This document shows positions 34,573 through 45,879 of a DNA stretch of 64,000 nt, in pieces (within the stretch, counting starts at the first letter, position 1; every line of letters begins with the position of its first letter). Source of the stretch: Metellina segmentata (lineage: Eukaryota; Arthropoda; Arachnida; Araneae; Tetragnathidae); assembly GCA_947359465.1 (NCBI GenBank), contig OX375873.1:42194437-42258436 (forward strand), in the 5' to 3' direction. Under the pieces are notes generated by a model, which ran no database searches, had not been told where the DNA came from, and saw only the letters and a program-made list of their open reading frames with translations. The position numbers and the translations under genes are program-made.

Positions 34573-35536
34573 AAATGGTTATGTAGCCCTCTCACGGATT
34601 TTTCATCAGAAGGATCCAAAACGGATATAAAATTTGAAATGTGTCGAAAATATTCAATTTACAAACAAACACTCCATTCTTATTTATACAGATTTTTAAT
34701 TCCATACTAATAAAACCGAATTCTTATTATAGTACATAGCTATACGTCTGTGTTCAGCATACAAATAAAAGTTTCAAATGAACAGTATTATAAGGAAATG
34801 TAAATAGAAATAAGTTTTATTAACATTATTGGTATTGGACATTCCAACTGCAATTAACTAAACCGTTTATCGGGCTTGGATTTCCTGCATCCATAACCAT
34901 TTTTTCTGAATCTACGTTGTTATTTGAACATTCAAACTTGGCACAGCTTGTCCGTTATCGGACCTTACGCCATAAAACCCTAGTAACCAAACTTTATAAT
35001 TGCACTTAAAAGTTTGCATGCAAAACAAAAGAAAATTATAGATAGGTAAATTTGCATTTGTAATGTGATTAATTTAAGCACTAGAAGTAGGAAAATATTA
35101 AAGAGATTATCTTAAACGATAAAGTTTTGAATCAAAATATGTAACATAGTATAACGAATTAAAAAACGCTCAAAAAATAAAAAATGACGCATGATCATGA
35201 CACGTTGAAGATATTTATTCTTCTTAAAAATGAAATCTGAACTTAGGTTATGTTTTCAATTTTAAACTTATTTTACTTCGAATTTTCGCTGTTTGATTCC
35301 TGTATTCGTAAAACAAAATTCCTCTATACCTTTATACCATGTGAACTAGTAAACGTATCACCGTTTTTTATTTAGATCAAGACAAATTAAACAGACAATA
35401 TATCACAAAATAAATCAATAATTTTTTTTTGAAGCCACAATATTTAAAATAAAGTAGTTTGTGCACTTTAAAAACAGAATGTTGAAATGCGTTTTATTGA
35501 TTCCATTTCTTATTCCAAAACTTCACACCTTAAGGA
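34573..35536. other. Intergenic, nothing recognised
   Basis: AT-rich sequence between SINE fragments. Confidence 0.45.
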
Positions 35537-35642
35537 ATTACGAGGTGTTGTCCTCGGATCTTTCCCTTAAGGGACTGATCCCGGACCGTCATCAATAGCC
35601 CGTTAAGTTGCTCTAGTAAGACGTTAACTAATAATTACCAAT
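35537..35642 (+). repeat. SINE family A 3' fragment
   Basis: AATTACGAGGTGTTGTCCTC, GGATCTTTCCCTTAAGGGAC, CCGGACCGTCATCAATAGCC, then TTGCTCTAGTAAGACGTTAA. 5'-truncated. Confidence 0.75.
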
Positions 35643-36157
35643 TACCAATCACACCATAATAGAGATTTTATAACTTTTTTTTCAAAATAAATGTTATATT
35701 TGAAGAAATGGATCAAATAAGAATAGAAGAATAGTAAATATGCTATACAATTTTCATAAATATTTGAACGAATTTCGCAAACTTCAAATTGATAAGCAGA
35801 ATATTCTTAACTTATGACTTGGGGACTTATCTTCTCGTCAAAAATTACCCTGTAGTGTATGCCACTGGTGTAGAAAATGAATGTTCAGTGAAATAAAAAA
35901 ATGTACGCATTTAAAAATAATTTATCATATTTTATACTAAAGAATAACTTCAAGAACGATCTAATAATCTGAGGTGATTAATCTTAAAGTATATTTTAAC
36001 AATTAAACACCTCACGATTGCTTTTTTGATTAATATAAAGAATTAGGAAATAGTGTAGGTAATTAATATATTTTCTTTTCAATTTTTTCTCCACAAAAAA
36101 TGGAATGACAATTCTATCGCAGAAACAGCTACCACGCGAATCAACGTTATTCCTATT
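35643..36157. other. Intergenic, nothing recognised
   Basis: AT-rich sequence before the GC-richer block. Confidence 0.45.
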
Positions 36158-36745
36158 GTGCAAACGATTTATGCTTGCTCATTGTGCATCGTGAGGCGAA
36201 AAGGAGTTATTCTTTACAATTTTCAGATGTTCTTCAGTCGTAACACAGTTGTTCAAATGTGGAAAACTGAGAACATGCCAGGAATCCAAATGACAAGCAG
36301 GCACAGAGATGAGACGTATGTTTCCTTTCGCAATCAAAACGCAACGGCGACAGGTAGCCGTGACGTCACTGGCTATTACTCCACCTGTAAAAAAAATCGC
36401 CATTTTCCTTTCCACGCTTTCCGCGCACGCAGTTCCTGTTTTCAGGGATTCCATACCTGTTTTGAATTCAGTTCGAACAGGAAGGCACTCCATGCGGTGC
36501 AATGCTTTCTCCCCTACTTCGTTGAAAAACAGAAAAGGGCAATTTTGGCATACATGTTCTAATGAAAAGAAGTTGACCACGACCATGCAACAGAACTCTA
36601 TTAGAGCACCCGCGATTTTGAATTTGAATGATGCAGCTGTTGCCACTTCTCTGCTACATTATACTTCTCGGTTTTAATGCGAAAATTGCGTAGAAGTTAT
36701 GCGGAAACTTCAACGATCGATATTGCTGTTCTTACTAATTTCAAG
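36158..36745. promoter_or_regulatory. GC-richer block with CRE site and downstream splice donor; candidate promoter or 5' exon
   Basis: This approximately 590 bp stands out from its surroundings in GC and CpG content and in being open in several frames on both strands (up to 155 codons on the minus strand). It holds a perfect TGACGTCA (CRE, CREB/ATF type) at 36361-36368 and ends near a consensus donor TTTCAAG|GTAAGT at 36746. None of the translations resembles a known protein. The best reading is a promoter with a noncoding or short coding first exon, perhaps of the CUB gene 9 kb downstream. A worn transposon is also possible. Confidence 0.35.
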
Positions 36746-37249
36746 GTAAGTAACAGTTTGGTTTTTTATTCGTCTTTATTATTTCATTTGCTTAAAAACA
36801 AAACGAATCGTGCATTTGTTGTTTATTTAATAAAAATCTGTTTGAATATACTTGATTAGAAATACATCTAATTATTATTTTTGATTAAAATGGCCAACGG
36901 AAGTAAATATCGAAGAAAAATACACTATATAACTACTCAGAAAGTAACGTCAACTTGATTTATTTTATAATATTCAACTAAAATTTATTACGTTTTATTT
37001 TATTATTTCTGTCAATTTTTATGAATATATCATTTTTTTAATCAGTTAAGAATATAACACTAAATATTTTGTCCTAGCTTCATAATGCAAGAAGGTAGTG
37101 TTTTGATTGATATTAATTTTTTTATATTTCTAAATAGAATGGCTAATTTTTTACAAGAGCGTAAAATGGCACGAGAAACAATTAAATCAGCGTTGTTAGA
37201 CAAAAGTAGTTTAGAAATTTTCCCACTCTCAGTTGTTTATGAAAAGATA
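36746..37249. other. Nothing recognised
   Basis: AT-rich. A TTGTCCTAG acceptor-like site near 37076 precedes a 60-codon frame of AT-rich composition; not supported. Confidence 0.4.
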
Positions 37250-37502
37250 TCGCAACCTGGCAAGTAAAGTGATACAAGTCATAAAATAAAATGTTTGATA
37301 CGTCATTGAAAAATATGTATAAGGTGCCCCAGCGTGTTATATTACTATTCTATAGAATATAATAGAAGTTACCACCATAAATACTTCATAAAATATAAAA
37401 GAAGCTTATACTATTTCAATATAAGTTGTATAGTTTCCTTTAAGTTGGTGTTTCTCAAATTCTGCAATTTTGAGTTCTGTCACTTTTCTTGCCGGGGTGC
37501 AA
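37250..37502. mobile_element. TA-flanked MITE, copy 2 (reverse of 29139 copy)
   Basis: TCGCAACCTGGCAAGTAAAG at the left and complement TGCACCCCGGCAAGAAAAGT at the right, flanked by TA; 253 bp. Shares GGTGCCCCAGCGTGTTATAT and TACTATTCTATAGAATATAA with copy 1. Confidence 0.8.
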
Positions 37503-38518
37503 TATGTGGATTATTAATGTATTTTGCAATTTGAAAGCGAAATATTAAAAGCTGCAGATAGAAGAATCAAATCGAATTTTATTGCAGCATCAAACAAAAT
37601 AAATAGTAAATTCAATCTCTTGTCAAAATTTAGAAGAAAAAAGATATATTGGTACATTGTATTCTCAGGATACAGGTTTTTATTAAACATTTATGTGTGC
37701 TGCGATGCGATTCTAGGGAACCGCCACCTTAAAAGTGATTTTTTTACTGACAACAGTTTTAGACAAATTTTTTTCAGTTTCGTATGCCAGAGAATTATAT
37801 AGAAATATTTATACAATCAATTTTCTTCAAATTGTGCTCAAAAATTTGTAATTTAAAAAAAAAGATGAAAAATTTAAGAATATTTTAAATGTATCTTCTT
37901 TTTTAATTATTATGATATAAGCTTGATTTATTTTTACAACATTCCTTTACCTATAATCTAAATTTGTAGGTATGGAATTGAAGATACATTGAATAGATCT
38001 TGAGATAAAAATAAAATCTTAAATGTTATGCAAAATACCACAGAAAAAGCCACTTTATTGCATATTTATATTAAAAAAAATTCTACTCATAATAACTTAA
38101 AATGCATACCTGTATTTCATAATAAGATTCTATATTTTACGTAAAAAAATTACTTGAAGTCAATTTATTGGAAATTAAAAAAGCCTCGCGTACCTCATTC
38201 TCAAATATCAAACAGAAAACCAAAACTAAAGCCTTATTTTTTTCTCAAACTATCGCTATAATTTACTCGTACCGCTAAAAAATGATGTAAATAAAAAAAG
38301 CCATGATATCAGTAACAGTTACAAAGAAACGTTTCATCTTCTAAGCTATTTCGTTTAATTAATCGAAAATAAATATCAACACTTTGCAGATGCACAAATG
38401 AGGTTAGTTTTGGTTTCGAAACACTGTGATCGCATAGGTACACTCACAAAAATCCTTATAACTTTAAAAAAAATACAAGAACCCGTCTGATTTTTTTAGG
38501 ACAACATTTTAAACAGTA
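37503..38518. other. Intergenic, nothing recognised
   Basis: AT-rich sequence up to Helitron H2 copy 2. Confidence 0.45.
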
Positions 38519-39173
38519 CTAGGGGGCCCGCCCCCTGCTCGCAAACGCTCGCCAACCCCCGGAGGATTTCTTCGCAATCCTCATTGGTTCGCTGCGCGAA
38601 CCTATGCTCGCTTCGCTCGCAGACAATGAAGACATGTGTCCTAGCAGAAGGGATTGTTTACAAAATATGATATTCCAAAAAAGTATTTTTCAAACCTAAA
38701 TTTTTTTGCTATTTTTCAGAAAAGATATATACAGTACTGAAAGAATGTGAATTCAAATAAAAACTTTGAGAAAATTTTGACTCGAAATGTGACGGCTGAT
38801 TTGGAAATTGAATACCCAGCATGTTGTTTGAGTGTATAGTTACCCCTGCACTCGAGCCACCCACGCATTTTCATTGAGTTAGCTGTCGAAAGTTGTAGTG
38901 CAAGCGTCTTGTTGAACTATAATTGTTGGCCCTGAAAAGGACCTTTTTTAAAATGGCCCTGAAAAGATCCTCCGCTTTCTTTGATTTCTATTATTAACTG
39001 CAACAGCTCGATTAAAATTCATTTTTTTTTTCAATAAAATTTCATCCGATAACGCTATAAATTCAATTCAAGCGCGAGGCTTCGTGAAAAACAAATAATC
39101 GTACAATGTTGCCAAAACGCGATAACAAATAACGTCTTTTTTGCGTGCCACGTAAGAGAAATATATATATAGA
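38519..39173 (-). mobile_element. Helitron-like element H2, copy 2, complete
   Basis: On the minus strand it starts TCTATATATATATTTCTC after an A at 39174 and ends GGGGGCGGGCCCCC-TAG before a T at 38518; 655 bp. The 5' 440 bp match 13921-14361. Then comes a 130 bp spacer and a 3' cassette: GCGAGCGAAGCGAGC, GGTTCGC-GCA-GCGAACC, GGATTGCGAAGAAATCC, GGCGAGCGTTTGCGAGC and the terminal GC hairpin. It carries GGTCCTTTTCAGGGCC and GGATCTTTTCAGGGCC, both close to the histone-mRNA 3' stem-loop. No protein-coding capacity. Confidence 0.8.
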
Positions 39174-39794
39174 TAAGGCAACTTTTGAAGCAAAAACATT
39201 TTTCTGTATTTTTGTCATTTATAAGGTGCTATGTCCCCTTAAGATATTTCGCATGCGTATTGTAATTTTGCTTATAATAATCTGTTATTAAAGTATTATT
39301 GATAGCCTTGATCTAATAGAAGTCAAGGAACTTTCTTCTATTCCACCAATCAAGAGAAATGCAGAATAATCATAAATATAGAATACAACACTGATAAAGA
39401 GTTTAACTATTATTTATTATCTTTATTTTATATTTATCTGTTTAATTGTTTTTTAATTGCCCACAGCGAGGTATATCATGTAACTTGAATGGAAACAAAA
39501 TAACATTGTAATATTTATGAGCTTCACATTTTTGTCATTTTCAGAAAATAAAAATAGTTATCAACCTGAAATTATTAATCAAACTAATAAAAAGAAAAGT
39601 GATAACATTTTTTGAATCCCACATGAACAGACTAATTTTTTTAATTTTATTTTCATACTCGGATAGCCTTCTGGCATTACTTGAACTTAGAGTAACAAAA
39701 TGGCTTTGTTTTGTCCTATCATATCTAAACGGTGCTAAAAAACAATCAAAAACAGAGAAGACTTCGAAATTCCGGAATATCTTTAAGGAATGAA
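39174..39794. other. Intergenic, nothing recognised
   Basis: AT-rich sequence before the Tc1-like fragment. Confidence 0.4.
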
Positions 39795-40350
39795 GCATTC
39801 ATATGCATAAATTCGATATTCATAAAATCCGACTACTTGTTTGGGGGTGTTTTTCGTGTTATGGCCTGGGACCTTTGCATGTTGTTCCTGGTCAATTGAA
39901 CGCCGACGTCCACATGAACATTTTGGACAGTCAGGTTCTTCCTAAGCTCTGGCAATTTTATGGAATGGACGAATGTTACTTCCAGGACGACAACGCTAAA
40001 TGTCATGCTGCAGCCTCTGTTAAGTAGTGGTATCAAGGTATGGATGTAAAACGTCTTCCCTGACCTGCTCAGAGTCCCAACCTAAACCACATAGAACATC
40101 TGTGGGACGCGTTAGAGCGACGCTTTCGGACCAGGGAACCACGTCCGAAATCTGCAGCTGAACTCTCGACATTCTTGCAGCAGGAATGGGCACAAATACC
40201 CATAGCTGTGTATCAAAACCTTGTTGAAAGCATGCCCAGAGGGGTTGCCAGTGTCATTGCAGCACGTGGGGGACCATCCCCTATTAAAGCATGTATTATC
40301 TCCCTTATACCATCACATCTTGCTGTCCGCTCCATTATTGTAGGGTAGTG
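39795..40350 (+). mobile_element. Tc1-like family D fragment, copy 2
   Basis: The + strand encodes KIRLLVWGCFSCYGLGPLH, DECYFQDDNAKCHAAASVK (second Asp) and a worn LTCSESQPKPHRTSVG region. It ends with the TIR complement CACTACCCTACAATAATGGA before TA at 40351. The 5' TIR is missing, unlike the 57229 copy, so this copy lost its left end. Confidence 0.8.
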
Positions 40351-40352
40351 TA

Positions 40353-40869
40353 AGTGTTCCGAATCCGGTGATCTTTAGATTGGTGAAGTGCATCAAATCA
40401 TATTTCTTTACACGAAGGTTAGATTTCTTCTTTAAAAACACACCTAAAGAGTAGAACGTTTTCGTCTCAGAGCTGTTTTTTCACTTAGTCTGTCTTACTT
40501 TTAAGTCAAGACGATATGTAATTAAAAATGTCCCTTGAACGGTTTGATAGTGCTAAAAGACGAAAACATATTTTATCTTCTTTGTCCTGGATGTATTCAT
40601 AATTCTGAATATTCCTGGTATATAGTTAAATAATCCTAGCTATACAGTCCTAGTACATATAAAAGCGATGAAAGGGAGACGAACCAAACCTGTATGTATT
40701 TTGGTAGTTTTATTATTCGGTATTTATAATTCGGTCGCAATTTTCAGCTTAGGAGCTCAGCTGTTAGCTGTCAAACATTTGTAGGGTTCACGTGTTGTCT
40801 GGAAAGAATAACATGAAGTTTTGAAAGAACACAACTGTTAGTACTTATCATGAATGCATTATAATGCCC
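40353..40869. other. Intergenic, nothing recognised
   Basis: No supported gene or repeat. Confidence 0.4.
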
Positions 40870-41045
40870 CACGAAGCACTAAATTTGACATTGTTTGTAT
40901 ATTAACAAATGGCAACGGTATAATATAAACAATATAAAACTGATCGCTTAGGGATTCATTCGCTAATTTTGACGCTTGTTTAATTTAAATATGCTTTATT
41001 TGAACTATGGAGCCTCGTAATATTCCTAAAATTGCATGGCAGAGT
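40870..41045 (+). repeat. Dispersed copy of the CUB-intron repeat
   Basis: Shares GGCAAC, ATATAAACAATATAAAAC, GGGATTCATTC, TTTAAATATGCTTTATTTGA and TATTCCTAAAATTG-type blocks, in the same order, with the intronic part of the tandem units at 53320-54565. The exon part is absent here. Confidence 0.55.
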
Positions 41046-42489
41046 TCGATACTCTATTAAATTTATTTAGCAGTCCATTTGTAGAAGGACATGAGAAATC
41101 TAAATATTAGAAATATCATAGAAAAGAAAATGTGAGTGATAACGAAAATAGGTTTAGACGACTAAAAATAGAGAATCACTTATGCAAATAAAGAGATGCA
41201 ATTAAGAGAAACGTTAAGAGGCTAATAGTGGAAACGTAACGGAAGTGTACACTATTTGCCATGCATTTTATAAACAATAATTTACTTAATTAACTTAATA
41301 ATTAAATAATAATAAATTTTCGAAATAACAATTATAACTAATAATTACCCGAAATATTGCTTTTTTATATTTATGATTTATTTTATTTTATTTGTCTACA
41401 GGAATATAGGGATGCATATTGATATGTAAACTTTGACACAGATGTTATGCGCATGTTCATCAAAATGTACATGATTTTTCTTGCGTCTTCGGTTTTTAAC
41501 ATATTTAAGTAAATGCAAGCATTGTTGGAAGGTATAATATACAGTTACTGAAAAGTAATGATTGTAAAGGAAAATCCAGTGTAACGTTAATAATATCTTT
41601 GCTTTAAAATGGATTCCATATTGTTGTCTTGGATAAACAACGACGCAACTGTTAAACTGGAGTTAATTTTCTAGATATGTGTATTTGTATGAGTGGCATT
41701 ATTTGAAAGTAACCTAATATTCTTTTTTAAGCACACATTCATTACGATTAAAGTTTTGCGCTTAAAAATTCCACTTGTATCATTGTTCTTCGGAAAAGTG
41801 AGATGCGAAATGCACAACCAGAATCAACGTGTTTCACAGTAAATAGTAAGTCTACATGTATCTCATCATCTTTTTCTTATCTAGTCTATTCTCTCATTCA
41901 ATGTATCGCGATTCACTTTTACATTGTCAAGTACATCCGCTACGACAGCAGGCCTTTCAATGGAATAAATGGAAAGATTAGCTTGCGTTCTTCCGGCCAC
42001 ACTAATTTCCGTCTCTTTTATTAGAATAAATCTTTTCATAGATAAACACCTTTACTGAATCATGGTATAAAATCCAATACCACAGAAGTTTCTTACGTGA
42101 AATTAGTTTTCATAATCACGCATTATTTTTAAAGCTCAGTGTCATCAAAGTTTGATATCAATCAAAGTTGTGAATTTTGCAATATCGTAAATGCAACCAA
42201 ATCCGTGTCATACTGATTACTCATTCATGTCTAAGTCTGCTGATGACGCATAATTCTACGAAATATTTTCAGCCTACCTGTCTAAGCTTTATGTAGTAAC
42301 GTGCATTGGCAAGAAATAGTGATCGATAGATTCTTCTCTACTACCATCGCATTCAAACACGCCGTGATTAAGTTTTGGTTTAAATTAAAACAGATTTTTG
42401 TCAGTGTCATCATATTTTTTCTTTGTTTTATTTCTTTTTGAATAGAGAAACAGGATTTTCTAGTTATGTTGAGGGTCAACTTAAAAATA
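41046..42489. other. Intergenic, nothing recognised
   Basis: AT-rich sequence with no supported gene. Confidence 0.4.
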
Positions 42490-43543
42490 TCAATTCGAAT
42501 AAAATAAATTTTTGGAATTTATACAGAGTCTTCTCTTAGTGTCATTTGTATACCGGATATTCAAAAACAATTCAGAGATACAATTTCCCCAAATGACGCT
42601 GAAACCGTACAGAAAAAAAAATGAAAATTGTTTAGTTGACATTGAAATTTAGCTGCATCGTGAACAAGAAAACTTGCCACTTTCCCTTTGGCTGTCATAA
42701 CATTAAAAATGTAGAAGGACAAATAAAATAAATTTTACAATTTGTTCGAACTTCTCATCGTATTTTTAGATTTATGTTCTGGATATTCAAAAAATATTCA
42801 GAGATGTAATTTCACCAAAAGACCCATTAAAACCTTTCAGAAACAAACAACGATGGTAGTTTATAAGGTAATTGTATAATTTTGAAGATAGTTAACATGG
42901 AAGTTGATCAGACTCGTCAATAAGGAAACCTATTATTTTAACTTTGGGCTATCAACAGAGAAAGTATACATAAAATAAATTTTACTATTTTCATGAGCTT
43001 CTCTTGGTATCACAGATTTCTTTAGACCATATTTATATATAATTCTCTTACGAGGCACACAAAAAAGACGTTATCGCGTTTTGGCAACACTGTACGATTG
43101 TTTGTTTACCACGAAGTCTCGCGCCTCAATTGAATATATAATGTTTTGTTACGGATGAAATCTTATTGAAAAAAATGAATTATTAAAGTTCATTGCATTA
43201 TTTTCTTTCAAAATGTCAAAAATAAGGACTCTTTTCGGGACCTTTTCAAAAAACGGCCAGTTTCGGGGTCAACAATTATAGTTCAACAAGACGCATGCAA
43301 TATAATTTTCGACAACAAACTCAATTTAAAGTGTATGGGTGTCTCGAGTGCTGGGGAAATGTACACACAAACAACATGTTGGGTATTCGATTTCCAAAGC
43401 AAAGCTCACTTTTTGAGTCAAAATTTGCTCAAGGTTTCCATTTAAAATCCAAATTGTTCGAGTTCTGATTCCAGAGGTATTGTACAACGTTTCTGTAACA
43501 CAACAAATTTACATTTGAAAAATATTTTTTTTGGAATACAATA

Positions 43544-44946
43544 CACTGCTGGCCACCGTAAATGCAACACGCTGAAGGAAGCATGCAAATGATATGAAAT
43601 TTACAACATGCATTAGCGGAGGTGAGATATGCAAATGATTAGAATTTCAGCGCAGACGCACATCACGCGCGCCTGTGGCGCCACTTCAAAGCGCTATTTA
43701 AGGCTTGGAGATTTCGACGATATCAAGTACGGCAATTGTGTTTTTCTTGTGGTTTTTTCAAAAAAAAAACCGATCAATTATGCCTCGTAGAAAACAGCGA
43801 TCATCTTTTGATCAAGTATCCGAGTTCGACAGAGGAAGGATAGTAGCCTACCGAGATTGTGGATCATCTTTCAGGGAAATCGGTAGTCGTAAACCAAACA
43901 ACTGTAATGCGGATATGTGATCGTTGGATGCAGGAGGGTACGACGAACCGACGTGTTGTATCACATCCACCTCAGTGTACCACTTCACGTGATGACAGGC
44001 ATATTGTGCGTATGGCAGTGACGGATCGCTCAGCCACATAACGAACCATATCACAGCACATTCAGTCTGTAAGGCATCATCCAGTGTCTGCGCGTACCAT
44101 TCGACGCCGTTTACAGCAGAGTGGTCTGTCCGCAAGACGTCCATTGCTTCGTCTACCCTTGACGCAGAACCACAGACGTCTCCGCCGCCAATGGTGCGAT
44201 GAAAGAAGGATGTGGACGGCAGAATGGAATGAAATTGTCTTTACTGACGAGTCACGCTTCTGTCTGCAACACCACGATGGTCGGATTCGAGTCTGGAGAC
44301 ACCGTGGAGAGAGGATGCTGAACAGCTTTGTTATGCACCGCCACACTGGTCCTGCACCGGGTATTATGGTATGGGGCGGTATTGGATATCACTCTCGCAC
44401 TCCTCTAGTACGCATTGCCGGTACTTTAACCAGCAAGCGCTACATCTCCAAGGTGTTGGAGCCAGTTGTCCTTCCTTACCTTCAGGGCTTGCCCATAGTC
44501 ATATTTCAACAGGATAATGCGCGACCACACGTGGCACGCATTGTCCAAGGGTTCTTCGTCAATCGCCAGATTGAATTTCTTCCCTGGCCAGCTCGCTCTC
44601 CGGATCTTTCGCCGATAGAAAACCTGTGGTCCATGGTTGCTCAACGATTGACTTAGATTACATCCCCAGCTGCCACACCAGATCAACTTTGGCAACGTGT
44701 GGTAGCTGCTTGGTCTGCTGTACCCCAAGAACACATCCAAGGTCTCTTTGAATCAATGCCGAGGCGTGTGGCTGCGGTGATCTCCAACAATGGCGACTAC
44801 TCTGGCTACTGATTTTGGCAGGAACCACACTTCACAGAAGTCTATAAATTTAATCATTTGATACTTGGTCAACATGTTATCTACAAAAAATTTTATTGTG
44901 ATATCTCTTGTCTTTCTTGGTGTTGCAATTTGGGTGGCCAGCAGTA
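43544..44946 (+). mobile_element. Tc1-like element family A, copy 2, full length
   Basis: TIR CACTGCTGGCCACCGTAAAT at the left and its complement (CTGGCCACCCAAATTGCAAC) at the right, with TA at 43542-43543 and 44947-44948; 1403 bp. It carries a nearly complete transposase frame (next entry) and lies inside Helitron H2 copy 3. Confidence 0.9.
43780..44812 (+). pseudogene. Tc1-type transposase pseudogene (family A)
   Basis: DDE transposase that would bind the TIRs and cut and paste the element at TA. From ATG at 43780 it reads [16 protein letters not shown] and [17 protein letters not shown] (first HTH). An 8 bp deletion relative to copy 1 (the GTTGGACG octamer) then shifts the frame near 43890. 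Further on: [19 protein letters not shown] (second HTH), IVFTDESRFCLQHHDGRIRV (first Asp), FQQDNARPHVARIV (second Asp) and ARSPDLSPIENLWS (third residue Glu, DD34E type). A premature stop follows QRLT at 44656; the remaining tail to DYSGY and the natural stop at 44810 is still in frame. It has a few lesions only, so it is younger than the other Tc1 copies here. Confidence 0.9.
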
Positions 44947-45480
44947 TATTTAATAAACAATCCCTTCTGCTAGGACACACGTCTTCATTGATGCGAGTGA
45001 AGCGAGCAAGTTTTGAGCAGAGAACCAATGAGGATTGCAAAGCAATCCTCCGGGGGTTGGCGAGCGTTTGCGACAGTGTGCGACCTCTAGAATTAAAATA
45101 ATATTCACATATATAATTTGACCAAATGATACTGTAATTTTATTATATTTAATATTTACAAACAAGAATGAAGGTAATTTAGTTGACATTGAAGTTGATC
45201 AGTATCGTTAATAAGGAGACCTGCTATTCTCCTCTTGGGTTGTCATGACATTCAAAATGTTACAATTCGAATAAAAAAAATTTCAATATTTGCTAGAACT
45301 TCTCTTGGTATCTTTATACTTTTTATCTTCCAAACATGCAAATAATATTCTGATATGTGCCTCCCCTCGCTTTGTCAACATTCAAACTAAATATGAATAA
45401 AATCAAGTATTTGCACGAATTTTTCTGGGTATGTATTCAGGTTTGTACGTCAAATATTCAGTTTCTTAATTAAAAAAATC

Positions 45481-45760
45481 TGAAGTAATCTGAAATAAAT
45501 ACTTACAACCCTACATAAAATTAAGGAATTTCATAAAGATGCAAATCTTTCTGACTGTTAATAAAAGGTTTAGATCTGATTGCAAAAATGTGCTGTAAAT
45601 CGAAAGCACGCAATATCCAGGAAAGGAAATCGCGTGTTTATTTGTGTTCCATGCACGAAAACCCGAAAAAATGTGGACTCTGATCTAGTTATTAAAGACG
45701 TTGATCAGATAGCTGCTAACTTTTCCCTTCAAAGAGAAAAGTTGAAAAGATAAGCAGAAT
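45481..45760 (+). other. Probable 5' UTR or upstream region of the CUB gene
   Basis: Less AT-rich sequence leading to the start codon at 45761. No TATA box or initiator can be assigned with confidence. Confidence 0.35.
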
Positions 45761-45879
45761 ATGGCACGCAATATCATTATTACTAAAAGAAGCACTACGT
45801 TTTGCTGCTCGGGATTCACTGCTTTCATTCTAATATGCTTCACTAGTACTTTATTGCTAATTCGTCAAGTGCCAGAACT
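45761..45879 (+). CDS. CUB/Ig type II membrane protein, first coding exon (signal anchor)
   Basis: It opens MARNIIITKRSTTFCCSGF and continues TAFILICFTSTLLLIRQVPE. A short basic N-terminus precedes one hydrophobic span without a clear cleavage site, as in type II membrane proteins. The exon ends in phase 2 at the donor ACT|GTAAGT. Downstream exons, all + strand and phase-matched, add three CUB domains and an Ig-like domain (about 541 residues to the window edge). The final exon in view ends in a linker (NNDSTCGI) like the activation-peptide Cys of trypsin-like membrane proteases, so a peptidase S1 domain is expected beyond 64000; that is inference. A CUB/Ig receptor or secreted protein is the alternative. 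Confidence 0.65.

Larger units (their letters stand above)
43029..45090 (+). mobile_element. Helitron-like element H2, copy 3, interrupted by a Tc1-like element
   Basis: H2 sequence in + orientation (AATTCTCTTACGAGGCACAC, CGTTTTGGCAACACTGTACG, AACATGTTGGGTATTCGATT) runs to about 43541. It resumes at 44947 (AAACAATCCCTTCTGCTAGG) and continues into the hairpin cassette (GCGAGTGAAGCGAGC, GAGGATTGCAAAGCAATCCTC) and a final CTAG at 45087-45090. The stem-loop motifs are worn. The spacer on either side of the Tc1 is collinear with the uninterrupted 38519 copy. Confidence 0.75.
42490..45480 (+). repeat. Degenerate approximately 235 bp tandem array split by transposons
   Basis: Units begin near 42497, 42721 and 42968, then resume after the insertions at about 45118, with further units near 45248 and 45395. 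Each starts TCGAATAAAATAAATTTT, then GAACTTCTCTTGGTAT, GGATATTCAAAAA, TAGTTGACATTGAAGTTGAT and GGCTGTCATGACATT blocks. The third unit is cut by Helitron H2 copy 3 at about 43029-45090. Confidence 0.65.

Noticed and set aside
36179..36646. 155-codon minus-strand open frame, with 122- and 134-codon + strand frames over the same DNA
   Set aside because: Open frames on both strands reflect the low stop frequency of a GC-richer block. No known domain, and no splice context supports any one of them as a protein.
37085..37267. 60-codon + strand frame after an acceptor-like TCCTAG
   Set aside because: AT-rich low-complexity composition, overlaps a MITE end, and no partner exon fits.
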